DNA of 64,000 bases, taken from positions 1 to 64,000 of the forward strand of contig NZ_LWQT01000077.1 in the NCBI RefSeq assembly GCF_001650715.1, given 5' to 3'. Every line of letters begins with the position of its first letter. Within the stretch, counting starts at the first letter, position 1. Positions 44,314-54,230 of the stretch are shown piece by piece. Below the pieces are notes generated by a model. The model searched no databases, was not told where the DNA came from, and saw only the letters and a list, made by a program, of their open reading frames with translations. A program made the translations under genes and the position numbers. The DNA is from Paramagnetospirillum marisnigri (lineage in GTDB: Bacteria; Pseudomonadota; Alphaproteobacteria; Rhodospirillales; Magnetospirillaceae).

Positions 44314-45012
44314 CTACGCCTTGCGCGCCACCCAGCCGCCGAAGCACAGCGCGCGGAAATAGGGCTGCGGCGGCCCGAAACCGGCCCCCGCCAGCAACTC
44401 GGCCAACCGCGTCTCGGTAACGGGAAAGATGTCGCGGTCGATGTGGCGGAAGCCCTTTTCCACCTCGCCCTCCGGAATGCCCGCCGCCAGTTGCAGATGC
44501 CGCCACCAGGCCCGCAACTGCTGCTGCCAAGCGTCGTCCCAGCGGCCGAACAGATCGGCCAGCACCAGCGGCGCGCCGGGTTTGAGATGACTTGATATCT
44601 CCTCGAGCAGGGCCGCCTTGGCCCCGTCATCCTTGAGGAAATGCATCACCAGCAGAGCGGTGGCGGCGTCGAAGGGCTCGAATTTGGGCAGGGCGCCGAC
44701 CTTGGAGGGATACAGCCGCACCCGCCGGGTCAGGCGACGCTCGGCCACCTTGGCCTCGGCATGGCGCAGCATCTCCTTGGACGGGTCAACTCCCACCACC
44801 GCCAGACCGGGACAGCTTTCGGCCAGGGCGACGCATTCGACGCCGGTCCCCGCCCCCACCACCAGGGCACGGCCATGGCCGCCGGTAACCTCGGCCACGA
44901 TCTGGCACGACAGGACATGCAGCGCATCATAGCCGGGAATGGCTTCCCGCACCCGGCGGTCATAAGCCTCGGCCCGGTCCTTGTCCCAATGATCCCGCTT
45001 ATCCGCGTCCAT
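44314..45012 (-). CDS. class I SAM-dependent methyltransferase
   Basis: This 232-residue protein has a SAM motif ALVVGAGTGVECVALAE and LVLADLF further on, of the methyltransferase type 11/12 group. Substrate unknown. Its start overlaps the end of trmL by 14 bases on the same strand; the two are co-transcribed. An earlier in-frame ATG at 45042 is possible. Confidence 0.8.
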   Translation of the reverse strand: MDADKRDHWDKDRAEAYDRRVREAIPGYDALHVLSCQIVAEVTGGHGRALVVGAGTGVECVALAESCPGLAVVGVDPSKEMLRHAEAKVAERRLTRRVRLYPSKVGALPKFEPFDAATALLVMHFLKDDGAKAALLEEISSHLKPGAPLVLADLFGRWDDAWQQQLRAWWRHLQLAAGIPEGEVEKGFRHIDRDIFPVTETRLAELLAGAGFGPPQPYFRALCFGGWVARKA

Positions 45013-45532
45013 CCAGCCCTCCCTGACCGCCATCCTCGGCAAAACCGTCCAATTGCCGCAGTGCCTCGCCCGTCACCAGGGCCGCCGCCAGGGCGACATT
45101 CAGCGAGCGCGGCCCCACCGCCATGGGAATGCGGATGCGCGCATGGGCGGCCTGGGCCACCTCGGCCGGAACACCGGCGCTTTCCCGTCCCACCATGATG
45201 GTGTCCCCCGCCTGGAATGTGAAGCGGTCATGACGGTCCTCGCCCAGGGTGGTCAGCAGCACCAGTCGGCGCCCCCCGTCCACCAGGGCCGCGTGGAAGG
45301 CCTCCCACGACCTGTGCCGCGCATAGCTGGATTGCGCGATATAGTCCATGCCCGCCCGCCGCAGCTTGCCGTCATCCCAGACGAAGCCGCAGGGCTCGAC
45401 GATGTCGACCGGCACGCCAAGGCAGGCCGACAGCCGCAGCAGGCTGCCCGCGTTCTGCGGGATATCAGGCTGATAGAGCGCAAGACGGAGCCGATCCACC
45501 CAGACATTCCCCATTGGCCGCGCCATCGTCAT
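44999..45532 (-). CDS. trmL: tRNA (cytidine/uridine(34)-2'-O)-methyltransferase
   Basis: This 177-residue SPOUT-fold enzyme has LYQPDIPQNAG near the start and IPMAVGPRSLNVALAAAL at the C-terminal knot. It fits TrmL, which methylates the wobble ribose in tRNA(Leu). Three in-frame ATGs lie close together at the start; none has a strong ribosome site. It is divergent from the petA operon across 96 bp. Confidence 0.9.
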   Translation of the reverse strand: MTMARPMGNVWVDRLRLALYQPDIPQNAGSLLRLSACLGVPVDIVEPCGFVWDDGKLRRAGMDYIAQSSYARHRSWEAFHAALVDGGRRLVLLTTLGEDRHDRFTFQAGDTIMVGRESAGVPAEVAQAAHARIRIPMAVGPRSLNVALAAALVTGEALRQLDGFAEDGGQGGLDGRG

Positions 45533-45549
45533 ATTATCGAAACATAATA
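45532..45549. promoter_or_regulatory. 6+6 inverted repeat between trmL and petA
   Basis: TATTAT and ATAATA are exact arms around CGAAAC. It is the only AT-rich stretch in the divergent region of trmL and petA and overlaps the trmL start codon. It may be a promoter -10 area or a repressor site. Confidence 0.3.
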
Positions 45550-45628
45550 CAAGACGAGACGGCAGTTGAAACCAAAAGGCCGATGTGGTTAATAGTCGCG
45601 CTTCCGCGGGCCAACAAGAGGATTAGAC

Positions 45629-46183
45629 ATGGCTGATCAGGCACATAATGCCCAGCCCTCGTCGGTGGACGGGCAGACGCGGCGGGATTTCCTGCTGTAT
45701 GCCACTTCTGCCGTCGGAGCGGTTGGGACTGGCTTGGCGCTGTGGCCGTTCGTGCACAGCATGAATCCGGCCGCCGATACGCTGGCACTTTCCACCACCG
45801 ACGTCGACATTTCCACCATCCAGCCAGGTCAATCCGTGACCATCGTCTGGCGCGGCAAGCCGGTTTTCGTCCGGCGACGCCTGCCCGAAGAGATCGCCGA
45901 TGCCGGTAAGGTCAACATCGCCGAACTGCGTGATCCGCAGGCTGACGCCGATCGCGCCAAGAAGGCCGAGTGGTTGATCCTGATCGGCGTCTGCACCCAT
46001 CTCGGCTGCGTGCCGCTGGGCCAGAAGCCGGCTGATCCCCGCGGGGAATTCGGCGGCTGGTTCTGCCCCTGCCACGGCTCGCACTACGATACTTCGGGTC
46101 GCATCCGCAAGGGCCCGGCTCCGGCCAACCTGCCGGTGCCGCCCTATCAGTTCACCAGCGACACCACCGTCCGGATCGGCTGA
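45629..46183 (+). CDS. petA: ubiquinol-cytochrome c reductase Rieske iron-sulfur subunit
   Basis: This 184-residue protein has a twin-arginine-type N-terminus ([17 protein letters not shown]) with one membrane anchor, then the Rieske 2Fe-2S boxes CTHLGC and CPCHGS. It carries electrons from ubiquinol to cytochrome c1. AGAGGA lies about seven bases before the ATG. It is the first gene of the bc1 operon, 11 bp before the fused b/c1 gene. Confidence 0.95.
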   Translation: MADQAHNAQPSSVDGQTRRDFLLYATSAVGAVGTGLALWPFVHSMNPAADTLALSTTDVDISTIQPGQSVTIVWRGKPVFVRRRLPEEIADAGKVNIAELRDPQADADRAKKAEWLILIGVCTHLGCVPLGQKPADPRGEFGGWFCPCHGSHYDTSGRIRKGPAPANLPVPPYQFTSDTTVRIG

Positions 46184-46194
46184 GGGGGCCCGTG

Positions 46195-48192
46195 ATGAGC
46201 GACTTCAAGAGCAACAACAAGGTGGTCAACTGGATTGATTCGCGCCTGCCCATCTTCTCGATGATGCAGCACAGCGCGATCGACTATCCGACGCCTCGTA
46301 ATCTGAACTACTGGTGGAATTTCGGTTCGCTGGCGGCGGTGATGCTGATCATCATGATCCTCACCGGCCTGTTCCTGGCCATGAACTATTCCTCCCACAC
46401 CTCGCTGGCCTTCGACTCGGTCGAACGCATCATGCGTGACGTGAACTATGGCTGGCTGTTGCGTTATCTGCACGCCAACGGCGCCTCCATGTTCTTCATC
46501 CTGGTCTACATCCACATCTTCCGCGGCCTCTATTACGGTTCGTACAAGGCCCCGCGCGAAATCCTGTGGTTCGTCGGCATCGCCATCTATCTGGCGATGA
46601 TGGCGACCGGCTTCCTGGGCTATGTGCTGCCCTGGGGCCAGATGTCCTTCTGGGGCGCCACCGTGATCACCAACCTGTTCTCGGCCTTCCCGCTGGTGGG
46701 CGAGCACATCGTCACCTTGCTGTGGGGCGGCTTCTCGGTGGACAATCCCACCCTGAACCGGTTCTTCGCGCTGCACTTCCTGCTGCCCTTCGTCATCCTG
46801 GGCCTGGTGGTCGTGCATGTGTGGGCGCTGCATACCGTCAAGTCGAACAACCCGCTGGGCATCGACATGAAGGGGCCGCAGGATTCGATCCCGTTCCACC
46901 CCTACTACACCATCAAGGACCTGTTCGGCATCGGCCTGTTCCTGATGTTCTACCTGGGCTTCGTGTTCTGGGCGCCCAACTTCTTCGGCGAACCCGACAA
47001 CTACATCCCGGCCAACCCGATGGTGACCCCGCCGCATATCGTCCCCGAATGGTACTATCTGCCGTTCTACGCGATCCTGCGCTCCTTCACCTTCGACCTG
47101 CCCTTCCTGCCCGCCAAGCTGCAGGGCGTGCTGGCCATGTTCTCGGCCATCCTGATCCTGTTCGCCCTGCCCTGGCTGGACACCTCCAAGGTGCGCTCGG
47201 CCAAGTTCCGGCCGTTGTACCGCCAGTTCTTCTGGCTGTTCTTCGTCAACGCCATGGTCCTGGGCTATGTGGGTGGCATGCCGGCCGAAGGCATCCTGGT
47301 GCGTCTCGGCCAGTTCTGCACCGCCTACTACTTTGCTCACTTCCTGGTAATCCTGCCCCTGCTGGGCAAGATCGAGAAGCCCAAGGCGCTGCCCGCCTCC
47401 ATCTCGTCGCCGGTGGTCAAGGCCGCCGCGCTCGGCGTGATGATCCTGGTTGGTCTGGCCGGATTCTCGGGCCAGGCCCTGGCCAGCGGCGGACAAGGCC
47501 CCGAACTGAAGAAGCCCGCCCAGCCCTTCTCGTGGGAAGGCGTCTTCGGCAAGCACGACAAGGCGACCCTGAAGCGTGGCTATCAGGTGTTCCACGACGT
47601 GTGCTCGGCCTGCCACTCCATGAAGCTGGTGGCGTATCGCAACCTTGCCGATATCGGTTTCACCGCCGATGAGATCAAGGCCTTGGCCGCCGAGAAGGAA
47701 GTGACCGACGGACCCAACGACGAAGGCGCCATGTTCCAGCGCCCCGCCCGCGCGTCCGACAAGTTCGTGCCTCCGTTCCCCAACGACAAGGCCGCCCAGG
47801 CGGCCAATGGCGGCGCCCTGCCGCCTGACCTGTCGCTGATGAACAAGGCCCGGGTCAAAGGCCCCTACTACGTCTACTCGCTGATGCTGGGCTACGAGGA
47901 TGCTCCTCCGGCCGGGGTGACCATTCCCGAAGGTAAGATGTTCAACCACTACTTCCCGGGCAATGCCATCAGCATGCCCATGGTGGTCAGTGACGACATC
48001 GTCACCTATGCCGACGGCACCAAGGCCACCAAGGAGCAGATCGCCTACGACGTGGTGACCTTCCTGAACTGGGCCGCCGAGCCCGAGCTTGACGCCCGCA
48101 AGAGCATGGGCGCCAAGGTCATGGTGTTCCTGGCCCTGATCACCGCCATGCTGTATGCGCTGAAGCGGCAGATCTGGAAGGACGTTCACTGA
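46195..48192 (+). CDS. fbcH: fused cytochrome b / cytochrome c1 (bc1 complex polyprotein)
   Basis: This 665-residue protein is cytochrome b and c1 in one open frame. The N-terminal part (about 1-405) has the eight-helix cytochrome b with heme histidines in [15 protein letters not shown] and [15 protein letters not shown], and the Qo-site PEWY. A signal-like hydrophobic stretch follows (about 410-430, ending GQALA), then cytochrome c1 with the heme site C470-SAC-H474 and a probable axial Met in NAISMPM. In Bradyrhizobium the same fusion (fbcH) is cut by signal peptidase; I infer that here. A GTG one codon upstream is possible. Confidence 0.95.
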   Translation: MSDFKSNNKVVNWIDSRLPIFSMMQHSAIDYPTPRNLNYWWNFGSLAAVMLIIMILTGLFLAMNYSSHTSLAFDSVERIMRDVNYGWLLRYLHANGASMFFILVYIHIFRGLYYGSYKAPREILWFVGIAIYLAMMATGFLGYVLPWGQMSFWGATVITNLFSAFPLVGEHIVTLLWGGFSVDNPTLNRFFALHFLLPFVILGLVVVHVWALHTVKSNNPLGIDMKGPQDSIPFHPYYTIKDLFGIGLFLMFYLGFVFWAPNFFGEPDNYIPANPMVTPPHIVPEWYYLPFYAILRSFTFDLPFLPAKLQGVLAMFSAILILFALPWLDTSKVRSAKFRPLYRQFFWLFFVNAMVLGYVGGMPAEGILVRLGQFCTAYYFAHFLVILPLLGKIEKPKALPASISSPVVKAAALGVMILVGLAGFSGQALASGGQGPELKKPAQPFSWEGVFGKHDKATLKRGYQVFHDVCSACHSMKLVAYRNLADIGFTADEIKALAAEKEVTDGPNDEGAMFQRPARASDKFVPPFPNDKAAQAANGGALPPDLSLMNKARVKGPYYVYSLMLGYEDAPPAGVTIPEGKMFNHYFPGNAISMPMVVSDDIVTYADGTKATKEQIAYDVVTFLNWAAEPELDARKSMGAKVMVFLALITAMLYALKRQIWKDVH

Positions 48193-48218
48193 GCGTCCTG
48201 GCCTGACGGAAAGCATCG

Positions 48219-48252
48219 CGGCCGCCCCGGCGACGGGGCGGCCGTTTTGTTG
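48219..48252 (+). terminator. rho-independent terminator of the bc1 operon
   Basis: CGGCCGCCCC pairs perfectly with GGGGCGGCCG around GGCGAC, followed by TTTTGTTGT. It lies 27 bases after the cytochrome c1 stop and before the convergent ubiD stop. Confidence 0.92.
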
Positions 48253-48262
48253 TCCGACGGCC

Positions 48263-49777
48263 CTATTTCCAGATGGGCTTGCCCGAGCCCGGCAGGCCCA
48301 GCTCGGCCCAGCGCTCGCTGACCCGCGCGACCATGTCGTCGCTCATGCGGATTTTCTCGCCCCATTCGCGATGGGTCTCGGGCGGCCATTTGTTGGTGGC
48401 ATCCATGCCCAGCTTGCCCCCCAGCCCGGATTCCGGGCTGGCGAAATCCAGATAGTCGATGGGGGTGCCCTCGATCACCGTGATGTCGCGGGCCGGGTCC
48501 ATGCGGGTCGAGATGGCCCACATCACGTCCTTCCAGTTCCGCGCGTCGATGTCGTCATCCACCACGATGACGAATTTTGTGTACATGAACTGCTTGAGGA
48601 AGCTCCACACCCCAAACATCACCCGCTTGGCATGGCCGGGATAGGCCTTCTTCATGCTGACCACGGCGATGCGGTAGGAGCAGCCCTCGGGCGGCAGCCA
48701 GAAATCGATGATTTCCGGGAACTGCTGCGCCAGCAGTGGAATGAACACCTCATTCAGCGCCTCGCCCAGCACGCTGGGCTCGTCCGGCGGACGGCCGGTG
48801 AAGGTGGACAGATAGATGGGGTCCTTGCGCATGGTGATGGCGGAGATGCGGAAGACCGGGAAATCCTCCACCGAATTGTAATAGCCGGTATGGTCGCCAT
48901 AGGGGCCTTCCGGACCGTTCTCGTCGGGCATGACATGGCCTTCCAGCACGATCTCGGCCTCGGCCGGGACCTTGAGCGGCACCGTCTTGCAATCGACCAG
49001 CTCCAGCTTCTTCCCGCGCAGCAACCCGGCGAACTGGTATTCCGACAAGGTTTCCGGCACCGGCGTGACGGCGGCGATGATGGTGCCGGGATCGGCGCCG
49101 ATCACCACGGCGCAGGGCATGGGTCCCTTGCCCGCCTTCACCCAGCGCTGGAAATGCTGGGCACCGCCCCGATGCTTCAGCCAACGCATCAAAGTGGTGT
49201 CGCGCCCGGTGACCTGCATGCGGTAGATGCCCAGATTGAAACCGTCGCGCTTGTCGTCCTTGACGTTGGGACCTTGGGTCACCACCAGCGGCCAGGTGAT
49301 CAGCGGCGCCGGTTCGCCCGGCCAACAGCCCTGGATGGGAAGGCGCGCCAGGTCCACCTGATCTCCGGTCAGCACCACCTGCTGACAGGGCGCGCTGCTC
49401 ACCGTCTTGGGCCGCATGGCCATGACGGTGCGGGCCAGGGGCAGCATCTCCAGGGCTTCGCGCCAGCCACCAGGCGGTTCGGGCTGCTTGAGGAAGGCCA
49501 GGGTTTCCCCCACCTCGCGCAACTGGTGCGGCTCGCGGTCCATGCCCCAGGCCACCCGCTCCACCGTGCCGAACAGGTTGACCAGCACCGGCATGCCATA
49601 GGCGGTGCCATCGGGCCGCACCACGTTCTCGAACAGCACCGCCGGGCCGCCCTCGGCCAGCAGCCGGGTCTGGATCTCGGTCATCTCCAGATGGGGCGAG
49701 ACCGGCGCCGCGACCCGTTTCAGCCGTCCGGTCTCCTCCAGGCGGCGAATGAAGTCACGTAGGGAGTCGTAAGGCAT
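48263..49777 (-). CDS. ubiD: UbiD, 4-hydroxy-3-polyprenylbenzoate decarboxylase
   Basis: This 504-residue enzyme shows UbiD features: [21 protein letters not shown] at the start, the [11 protein letters not shown] prenyl-FMN region and a [20 protein letters not shown] stretch. It removes the carboxylate of the quinone precursor with prenylated FMN made by UbiX, whose gene is not here. Normal length. Confidence 0.94.
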   Translation of the reverse strand: MPYDSLRDFIRRLEETGRLKRVAAPVSPHLEMTEIQTRLLAEGGPAVLFENVVRPDGTAYGMPVLVNLFGTVERVAWGMDREPHQLREVGETLAFLKQPEPPGGWREALEMLPLARTVMAMRPKTVSSAPCQQVVLTGDQVDLARLPIQGCWPGEPAPLITWPLVVTQGPNVKDDKRDGFNLGIYRMQVTGRDTTLMRWLKHRGGAQHFQRWVKAGKGPMPCAVVIGADPGTIIAAVTPVPETLSEYQFAGLLRGKKLELVDCKTVPLKVPAEAEIVLEGHVMPDENGPEGPYGDHTGYYNSVEDFPVFRISAITMRKDPIYLSTFTGRPPDEPSVLGEALNEVFIPLLAQQFPEIIDFWLPPEGCSYRIAVVSMKKAYPGHAKRVMFGVWSFLKQFMYTKFVIVVDDDIDARNWKDVMWAISTRMDPARDITVIEGTPIDYLDFASPESGLGGKLGMDATNKWPPETHREWGEKIRMSDDMVARVSERWAELGLPGSGKPIWK

Positions 49778-49969
49778 GTCGAGGGTCTCCGTGCTGGCGC
49801 CCCAGGGGACGACGAAGACGGTTTCCCGTCAAGAGGCGATCGAAGGCACCAGAATCGATCAATATGTGATAAAAATACGGCACAACCCTGACTTCACGGC
49901 GCACATATTTGCCTGTAGGCTCTGCACTCGGAGGTTCGGGGGATAACCGGGAAGGCAAGGGCCCAGTCC

Positions 49970-51742
49970 ATGGCCGTATTCCAAAAGGAAGAACGCTATC
50001 GCACGCTGATCGAGCTGGGCATCGCCTTGTCGGCGGAGCGCAATCACAACCGGCTGATGGAGAAGATTCTCCATGGCGCCAAGGGGATGTGCAACGCCGA
50101 TGGCGGCACCCTCTACATGGTGACCGACACCAAAGACGGGTTGCGCTTCGAGATCATGCTGAACGACACCCTGGACATCGCCATGGGCGGGACCACGGGC
50201 AAGCCCATTCCGTTCCCGCCGCTGCGGTTGCGCGATGATTTCGGCCATCCCAACCACAAGAACGTCTCCAGTTCCTGCGCGCTGACCGGCACCACCATCA
50301 ATATCGTCGACGCCTATGACGACACCAAATTCGACTTTTCCGGCACCAAGGCCTTCGACGCCAAGACCGGCTATCGCTCGAAATCCTTCCTGACGGTGCC
50401 GCTGAAGAACTACGAGGGCGAGGTGATCGGCGTGCTGCAGCTGATCAACGCCCGCGACCGCCGCAACCGCATCATGGCCTTCGGCGCCGAGATCACGCCG
50501 CTGATCGAGGCCCTGGCCAGCCAGGCGGCGGTGGCCCTGGACAATCAGCGCCTGATCGAAGCCCAGAAGAACCTGTTCAAGAGCTTCATCCAGGTCATCG
50601 CCGGGTCCATCGACGCCAAGAGCCCCTATACCGGCGGCCACTGCCACCGCGTCCCCGCCGTCACCTTCATGATGGCCCAGGCCGCCTGCGAGCAGACCGA
50701 AGGCCCCTTCGCCGATTTCCAGCTGACCGAGGACGAGTGGTACGAGTTGGAAGTCTCGGCCGGCCTGCATGACTGCGGCAAGGTCACCACCCCGGAATAC
50801 ATCGTCGACAAAGCCACCAAGCTCGAGACCATCTATAACCGCATCCATGAAGTGCGCATGCGCTTCGAGGTCATGAAGCGCGACGCCGTCATCACCTATC
50901 TGGAGGGCCTGCTGGCCGGGGAAGAGGATGCCGACACCCTGAAGGAGCGCCTCGACGAGACCCTGGCCCGCATCGACGACGATTTCGGCTTTGTCGCCGA
51001 ATGCAATGTGGGAGGCGAGTTCATGGCGCCCGAGAAGGTCGACCGCCTGAAGGACATCGCGTCGCATACCTGGACCCGGACCCTGGACGACACATTGGGC
51101 CTGTCCATCGACGAGATGCGCCGCCGCAGCCCCGACGCCCCCAAGCCGCCGGTCAAGGAATCGGTGCTGGCCGACAAGGACTGGCACGTCATCCCGCACG
51201 AGATCGCGGTGGATGTCAGCCGCTACGAGGCCGAGGGCATCACCATGAAGCCGCCGGAGCACCGCTACAATCTGGGCGAGATCTACAATCTGTGCATCGG
51301 CCGCGGCACGCTGACCGCCGAGGACCGTTTCAAGATCAACGATCACATCGTCCAGACCATCTTCATGCTGAAGGCCCTGCCCTTCCCCAAGAACCTGTCC
51401 CGCGTGGCGGAATGGGCGGGCGGCCACCACGAAAAGATGGACGGTGGCGGCTATCCCAAGGGCCTGACCCGCGACCAGATGTCCTGGCCCGCCCGCATGA
51501 TGGCCATCGCCGACATTTTCGAGGCGCTGACCGCCGCCGACCGCCCCTACAAGAAGCCCAAGACCCTGTCGGAATCGCTCAAGATCATGTCCTTCATGGT
51601 CAAGGACCAGCATATCGACCCCGATCTGTGGCAGCTGTTCCTGACCTCGGGCATCTGGAAGCAATACGCCGAGAAATATCTGCGGCCCGAGCAGGTGGAC
51701 GACGTGGATATCTCCAAATACCTGCCCAAGGCGGCGAAATAG
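49970..51742 (+). CDS. GAF domain / HD-GYP domain protein
   Basis: This 590-residue cytoplasmic protein has a GAF domain (residues about 10-190) ending in KSFLTVPLKNYEGEVIGVLQLIN, then an HD domain with HDCGK near 265 and the HD-GYP motif HHEKMDGGGYPKGL near 485. HD-GYP proteins cut cyclic di-GMP. The distance between HDCGK and HHE is about 220 residues, much longer than usual (about 60), so a large segment is inserted. The GAF ligand is unknown. Confidence 0.85.
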   Translation: MAVFQKEERYRTLIELGIALSAERNHNRLMEKILHGAKGMCNADGGTLYMVTDTKDGLRFEIMLNDTLDIAMGGTTGKPIPFPPLRLRDDFGHPNHKNVSSSCALTGTTINIVDAYDDTKFDFSGTKAFDAKTGYRSKSFLTVPLKNYEGEVIGVLQLINARDRRNRIMAFGAEITPLIEALASQAAVALDNQRLIEAQKNLFKSFIQVIAGSIDAKSPYTGGHCHRVPAVTFMMAQAACEQTEGPFADFQLTEDEWYELEVSAGLHDCGKVTTPEYIVDKATKLETIYNRIHEVRMRFEVMKRDAVITYLEGLLAGEEDADTLKERLDETLARIDDDFGFVAECNVGGEFMAPEKVDRLKDIASHTWTRTLDDTLGLSIDEMRRRSPDAPKPPVKESVLADKDWHVIPHEIAVDVSRYEAEGITMKPPEHRYNLGEIYNLCIGRGTLTAEDRFKINDHIVQTIFMLKALPFPKNLSRVAEWAGGHHEKMDGGGYPKGLTRDQMSWPARMMAIADIFEALTAADRPYKKPKTLSESLKIMSFMVKDQHIDPDLWQLFLTSGIWKQYAEKYLRPEQVDDVDISKYLPKAAK

Positions 51743-51749
51743 CGGCCCC

Positions 51750-52268
51750 GTGGCGGGGTTCCGCGCCTATATCGCCGCCTCCCTGGACGGCTATATCACC
51801 GACCGGGACGGGTCCATCGCCTGGCTGCAGCCCTTCGACGCCATCGACTACGGCTTCGACGACTTCATGACCCATATCGGCACCCTGGTCATGGGGCGGA
51901 CCACCTATGACCATCTCCACGCCATGGGCCATTGGCCCCATGGCGACAAGCGCTGCATCGTGGTGACCTCGCGCACCATGGACACCGCACCCGACAATGT
52001 GGAGCCCTGGGTGGGCGACATCGCCCGGCTGGTGGAGGAATTGCGGGCAGGGACGACCGGCGATGTCTGGGTGGCGGGCGGCGCCAAGGCCATCCGCGCC
52101 TTCCTCGACCTCAAGGCCATCGACCATTTCGACCTGTTCGTGATGCCGGTGATGCTGGGCGGTGGCAAACCGCTGTTCGAGCCCTCGGAACGGACCGCGC
52201 GCCTGACCCTGCTGGCGGCGAAAAGCTATATCAACGGCGTGGTCCGGCTGTCCTACGTGGTGGGATAG
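51750..52268 (+). CDS. dihydrofolate reductase-fold (RibD C-terminal like) protein
   Basis: This 172-residue protein is of the DHFR superfamily used by the YyaP/RibD-C group: YIAASLDGYITDRDGSIAWL at the start and DVWVAGGAKAIRAFL in the middle. The reaction is unknown. It starts at a GTG, 7 bp after the HD-GYP stop, so it may share that transcript. Confidence 0.82.
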   Translation: MAGFRAYIAASLDGYITDRDGSIAWLQPFDAIDYGFDDFMTHIGTLVMGRTTYDHLHAMGHWPHGDKRCIVVTSRTMDTAPDNVEPWVGDIARLVEELRAGTTGDVWVAGGAKAIRAFLDLKAIDHFDLFVMPVMLGGGKPLFEPSERTARLTLLAAKSYINGVVRLSYVVG

Positions 52269-52323
52269 AAGCCGACGAGCCAGGGGCGAGGAGTTGCGGG
52301 CAAGGCCCGGCGCGGCCCGTGCC

Positions 52324-52370
52324 GCGAAAGCCAAGCCGCCGGAGGCGGCGCCCGGCGACTGAGGGACAAT
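52324..52370 (+). repeat. dispersed hairpin element, copy A
   Basis: Flank GCGAAAGCCAAG, stem CCGCC, loop GGA, stem GGCGG, flank CGCCCGGCGACTGAGGGAC followed by AAT. Copy B (62665-62713) has the same flanks and GGA loop but different paired stems (GGTTTC/GAAACC). The element fills part of the gap between the convergent DHFR-like and ccmB genes. Orientation is given as written on the plus strand. Confidence 0.75.
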
Positions 52371-52413
52371 AAAGCCTCCCTTCGCCCGCCTTTCCCTATT
52401 CTCCCGCCCCTCT

Positions 52414-53079
52414 CTATTCCAGCGCCTGGCGCAGAGCCGCCGCACTGGCCCAGGGCGCCAGCACCAGCGCCGCCACCAGGATGCCCGACAGGATCAGCAG
52501 ATGGGGCTTGGCGCTCATGCCCTGGACGGCGGCGTCGATGGCGCCGACCCCGAAGATCAGCACCGGCACGTAAAGCGGCAGGATCAGCAGCGACAGCAAT
52601 ACCCCACCACGCCGGGCGCCCAGCACCAAGGCGGCGCCGATGCCGCCGATCAGCGACAGGATGGGAGTGCCCAGCGCCATGGCCGCCAGCAGGGTGGCGA
52701 AGCCCTCGGGCTGCATGTGCAACAGCACCGCCAGCACCGGGGCGGCCACCATCAGCGGCAGGCCGGTGGTCAGCCAGTGGGCCAGTATCTTGGCGGCCAC
52801 CACCACGCCCAGCGGCGTCGGCGTCAACACCAGCAGTTCCAGCGAGCCGTCCTCGTAATCGGCCTGGAACAGCCGGTCCAGCGACAGCATGGAGGCCAGC
52901 AGGGCGGTGACCATCAGCACGCCCGCCGAGACCCGTTCCAGCACATTGACCTCGGGGCCGATGCCGAAGGGGAACAGCACCACCGTCAGGACGAAGAAGG
53001 TGACCACCATGACGCTGTCCGAGCCCTGGCGCAGGGCCAGGCGCAGGTCGCGGCGCACCACTTCGAGGAAGCGGTTCAT
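52414..53079 (-). CDS. ccmB: heme exporter permease CcmB
   Basis: This 221-residue inner-membrane protein has six hydrophobic segments. It contains VLLFPFGIGPE-like and EGFATLLAAMALGTP segments that fit CcmB, the membrane part of the CcmAB exporter for cytochrome c maturation. Its start overlaps the ccmA stop in ATGA. No ccmC-I follows: the next gene downstream is on the other strand. Confidence 0.9.
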   Translation of the reverse strand: MNRFLEVVRRDLRLALRQGSDSVMVVTFFVLTVVLFPFGIGPEVNVLERVSAGVLMVTALLASMLSLDRLFQADYEDGSLELLVLTPTPLGVVVAAKILAHWLTTGLPLMVAAPVLAVLLHMQPEGFATLLAAMALGTPILSLIGGIGAALVLGARRGGVLLSLLILPLYVPVLIFGVGAIDAAVQGMSAKPHLLILSGILVAALVLAPWASAAALRQALE

Positions 53080-53738
53080 GGGAATTCCTCCGCCACGGCA
53101 AATTCGTCCAGATGCATCTCGGTGGCACCGGGCAGGTCGATATCGGCATGGGTGGACAGCACCACCATGCCGCCCTGGGCGCGATGCTCCGCCAACACCG
53201 CTTCCAGCGCCTTGATGGAAGCCTTGTCGAGAGCGGTGGTGGGCTCGTCCAGCAGCCAGAGCGGGCTGGGCGCCGCCAGCAGCCGCGCCAGATTGGTGCG
53301 GCGCTTCTGGCCCGCCGACAGCATCTTGCCGGGAATGGCCGCCAGATGGGACAGGCCGAAACGGTCCAGCGCCGTTTCCACCGCCAACCCCGCCCGACCG
53401 GCATGGGAATCGTGGAGATGGGCCCAGAAGCGGAGATTCTCCGCCACCGTCAGCACCGGCTTCACCGCGTCGTGATGCCCCAGGTAATGGGTGCGGGCGT
53501 TGTGGCCTTCCGGATTCTCGCCCACCGGCTCTCCGTCCCAGGCCAGCACGCCATGGGCGGGCCGCAGCAGCCCGGCCATCACCCGCAGCAGCGACGACTT
53601 GCCTGAGCCGTTGGGGCCAAGCAGCACCAGCGCGCCGCCGCTTTCAAGGCTGAACCCCAGACCGGCGAACACCACCCGCCCGCCCCTGAGGCAGGCCAGA
53701 TCGGTTCCGGAGAATGTGGCGGCGGCCGGGATGGTCAT
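53076..53738 (-). CDS. ccmA: cytochrome c biogenesis ATPase CcmA
   Basis: This 220-residue ABC ATPase has Walker A GPNGSGKSS, signature LSAGQKRR and Walker B LWLLDEPTTAL. It works with CcmB to drive heme-chaperone release. I start at the ATG at 53738, as the open frame extends upstream through a palindromic repeat. It leads the ccmAB pair. Confidence 0.92.
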   Translation of the reverse strand: MTIPAAATFSGTDLACLRGGRVVFAGLGFSLESGGALVLLGPNGSGKSSLLRVMAGLLRPAHGVLAWDGEPVGENPEGHNARTHYLGHHDAVKPVLTVAENLRFWAHLHDSHAGRAGLAVETALDRFGLSHLAAIPGKMLSAGQKRRTNLARLLAAPSPLWLLDEPTTALDKASIKALEAVLAEHRAQGGMVVLSTHADIDLPGATEMHLDEFAVAEEFP

Positions 53739-53831
53739 GGGCGGCACCATGGCAAAATTCCGCCGCCTTGACGAGGGGGTTTCGTCGCTGGAGCAGGACG
53801 AGTTGGCCGCCCATTCCATTTGCTTTGCGTC

Positions 53832-53919
53832 ATGCCCGGACGTGTTCCGGGCATCCGCGCGTTTCCATCCGGCACGGTGCCTGACGGTACCCATGGATGG
53901 CCGGGTCGAGCCCGGCCAT
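53832..53919. repeat. paired REP-like palindromes upstream of ccmA
   Basis: ATGCCCGGA and TCCGGGCAT (53832-53854), then ATGGCCGGG and CCCGGCCAT (53897-53919), are exact inverted arms with 5-bp loops. They belong to the same family as 7741-7805 and 59442-59523. Confidence 0.8.
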
Positions 53920-54203
53920 GACGGAGAGGGAGGGGGCTGAAATGGGTCAAGGCTTCCCGTTCCGCCGGGGCTCGAGCGGCTCGCACCGGGGCCGAATCAA
54001 CAGCGGCGGTCGGGCCAGGGGGAGCACCGACCGCCGCCTTGAAAGCCCGGCTTCACCCGCCCGAGGGGGTGGGAAGGCGGGGAAGCCTCCGGGCCTTGAA
54101 CATCATGATGCCCCCCAATTAAGGCAAATTCATGGCCGACATGCGGCGGCGATTGCGGAAACACTCTTTCCTATGGCGGGCGATAAGGGTAGTTTTCTTC
54201 CCC

Positions 54204-54230
54204 GCGAACCCCCACTTAAGGGTGGTTCGC
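54204..54230. promoter_or_regulatory. inverted repeat in the acnB leader
   Basis: GCGAACCCCC and GGTGGTTCGC form a near-perfect 10-bp dyad (one mismatch) around ACTTAAG, 65 bp before acnB. It may be a regulator site or an RNA hairpin in the leader. Confidence 0.35.

Noticed and set aside
46147-48216. 689-codon frame antisense to cytochrome b/c1
   Set aside because: It mirrors the cytochrome frame; no start signal or motif supports it.
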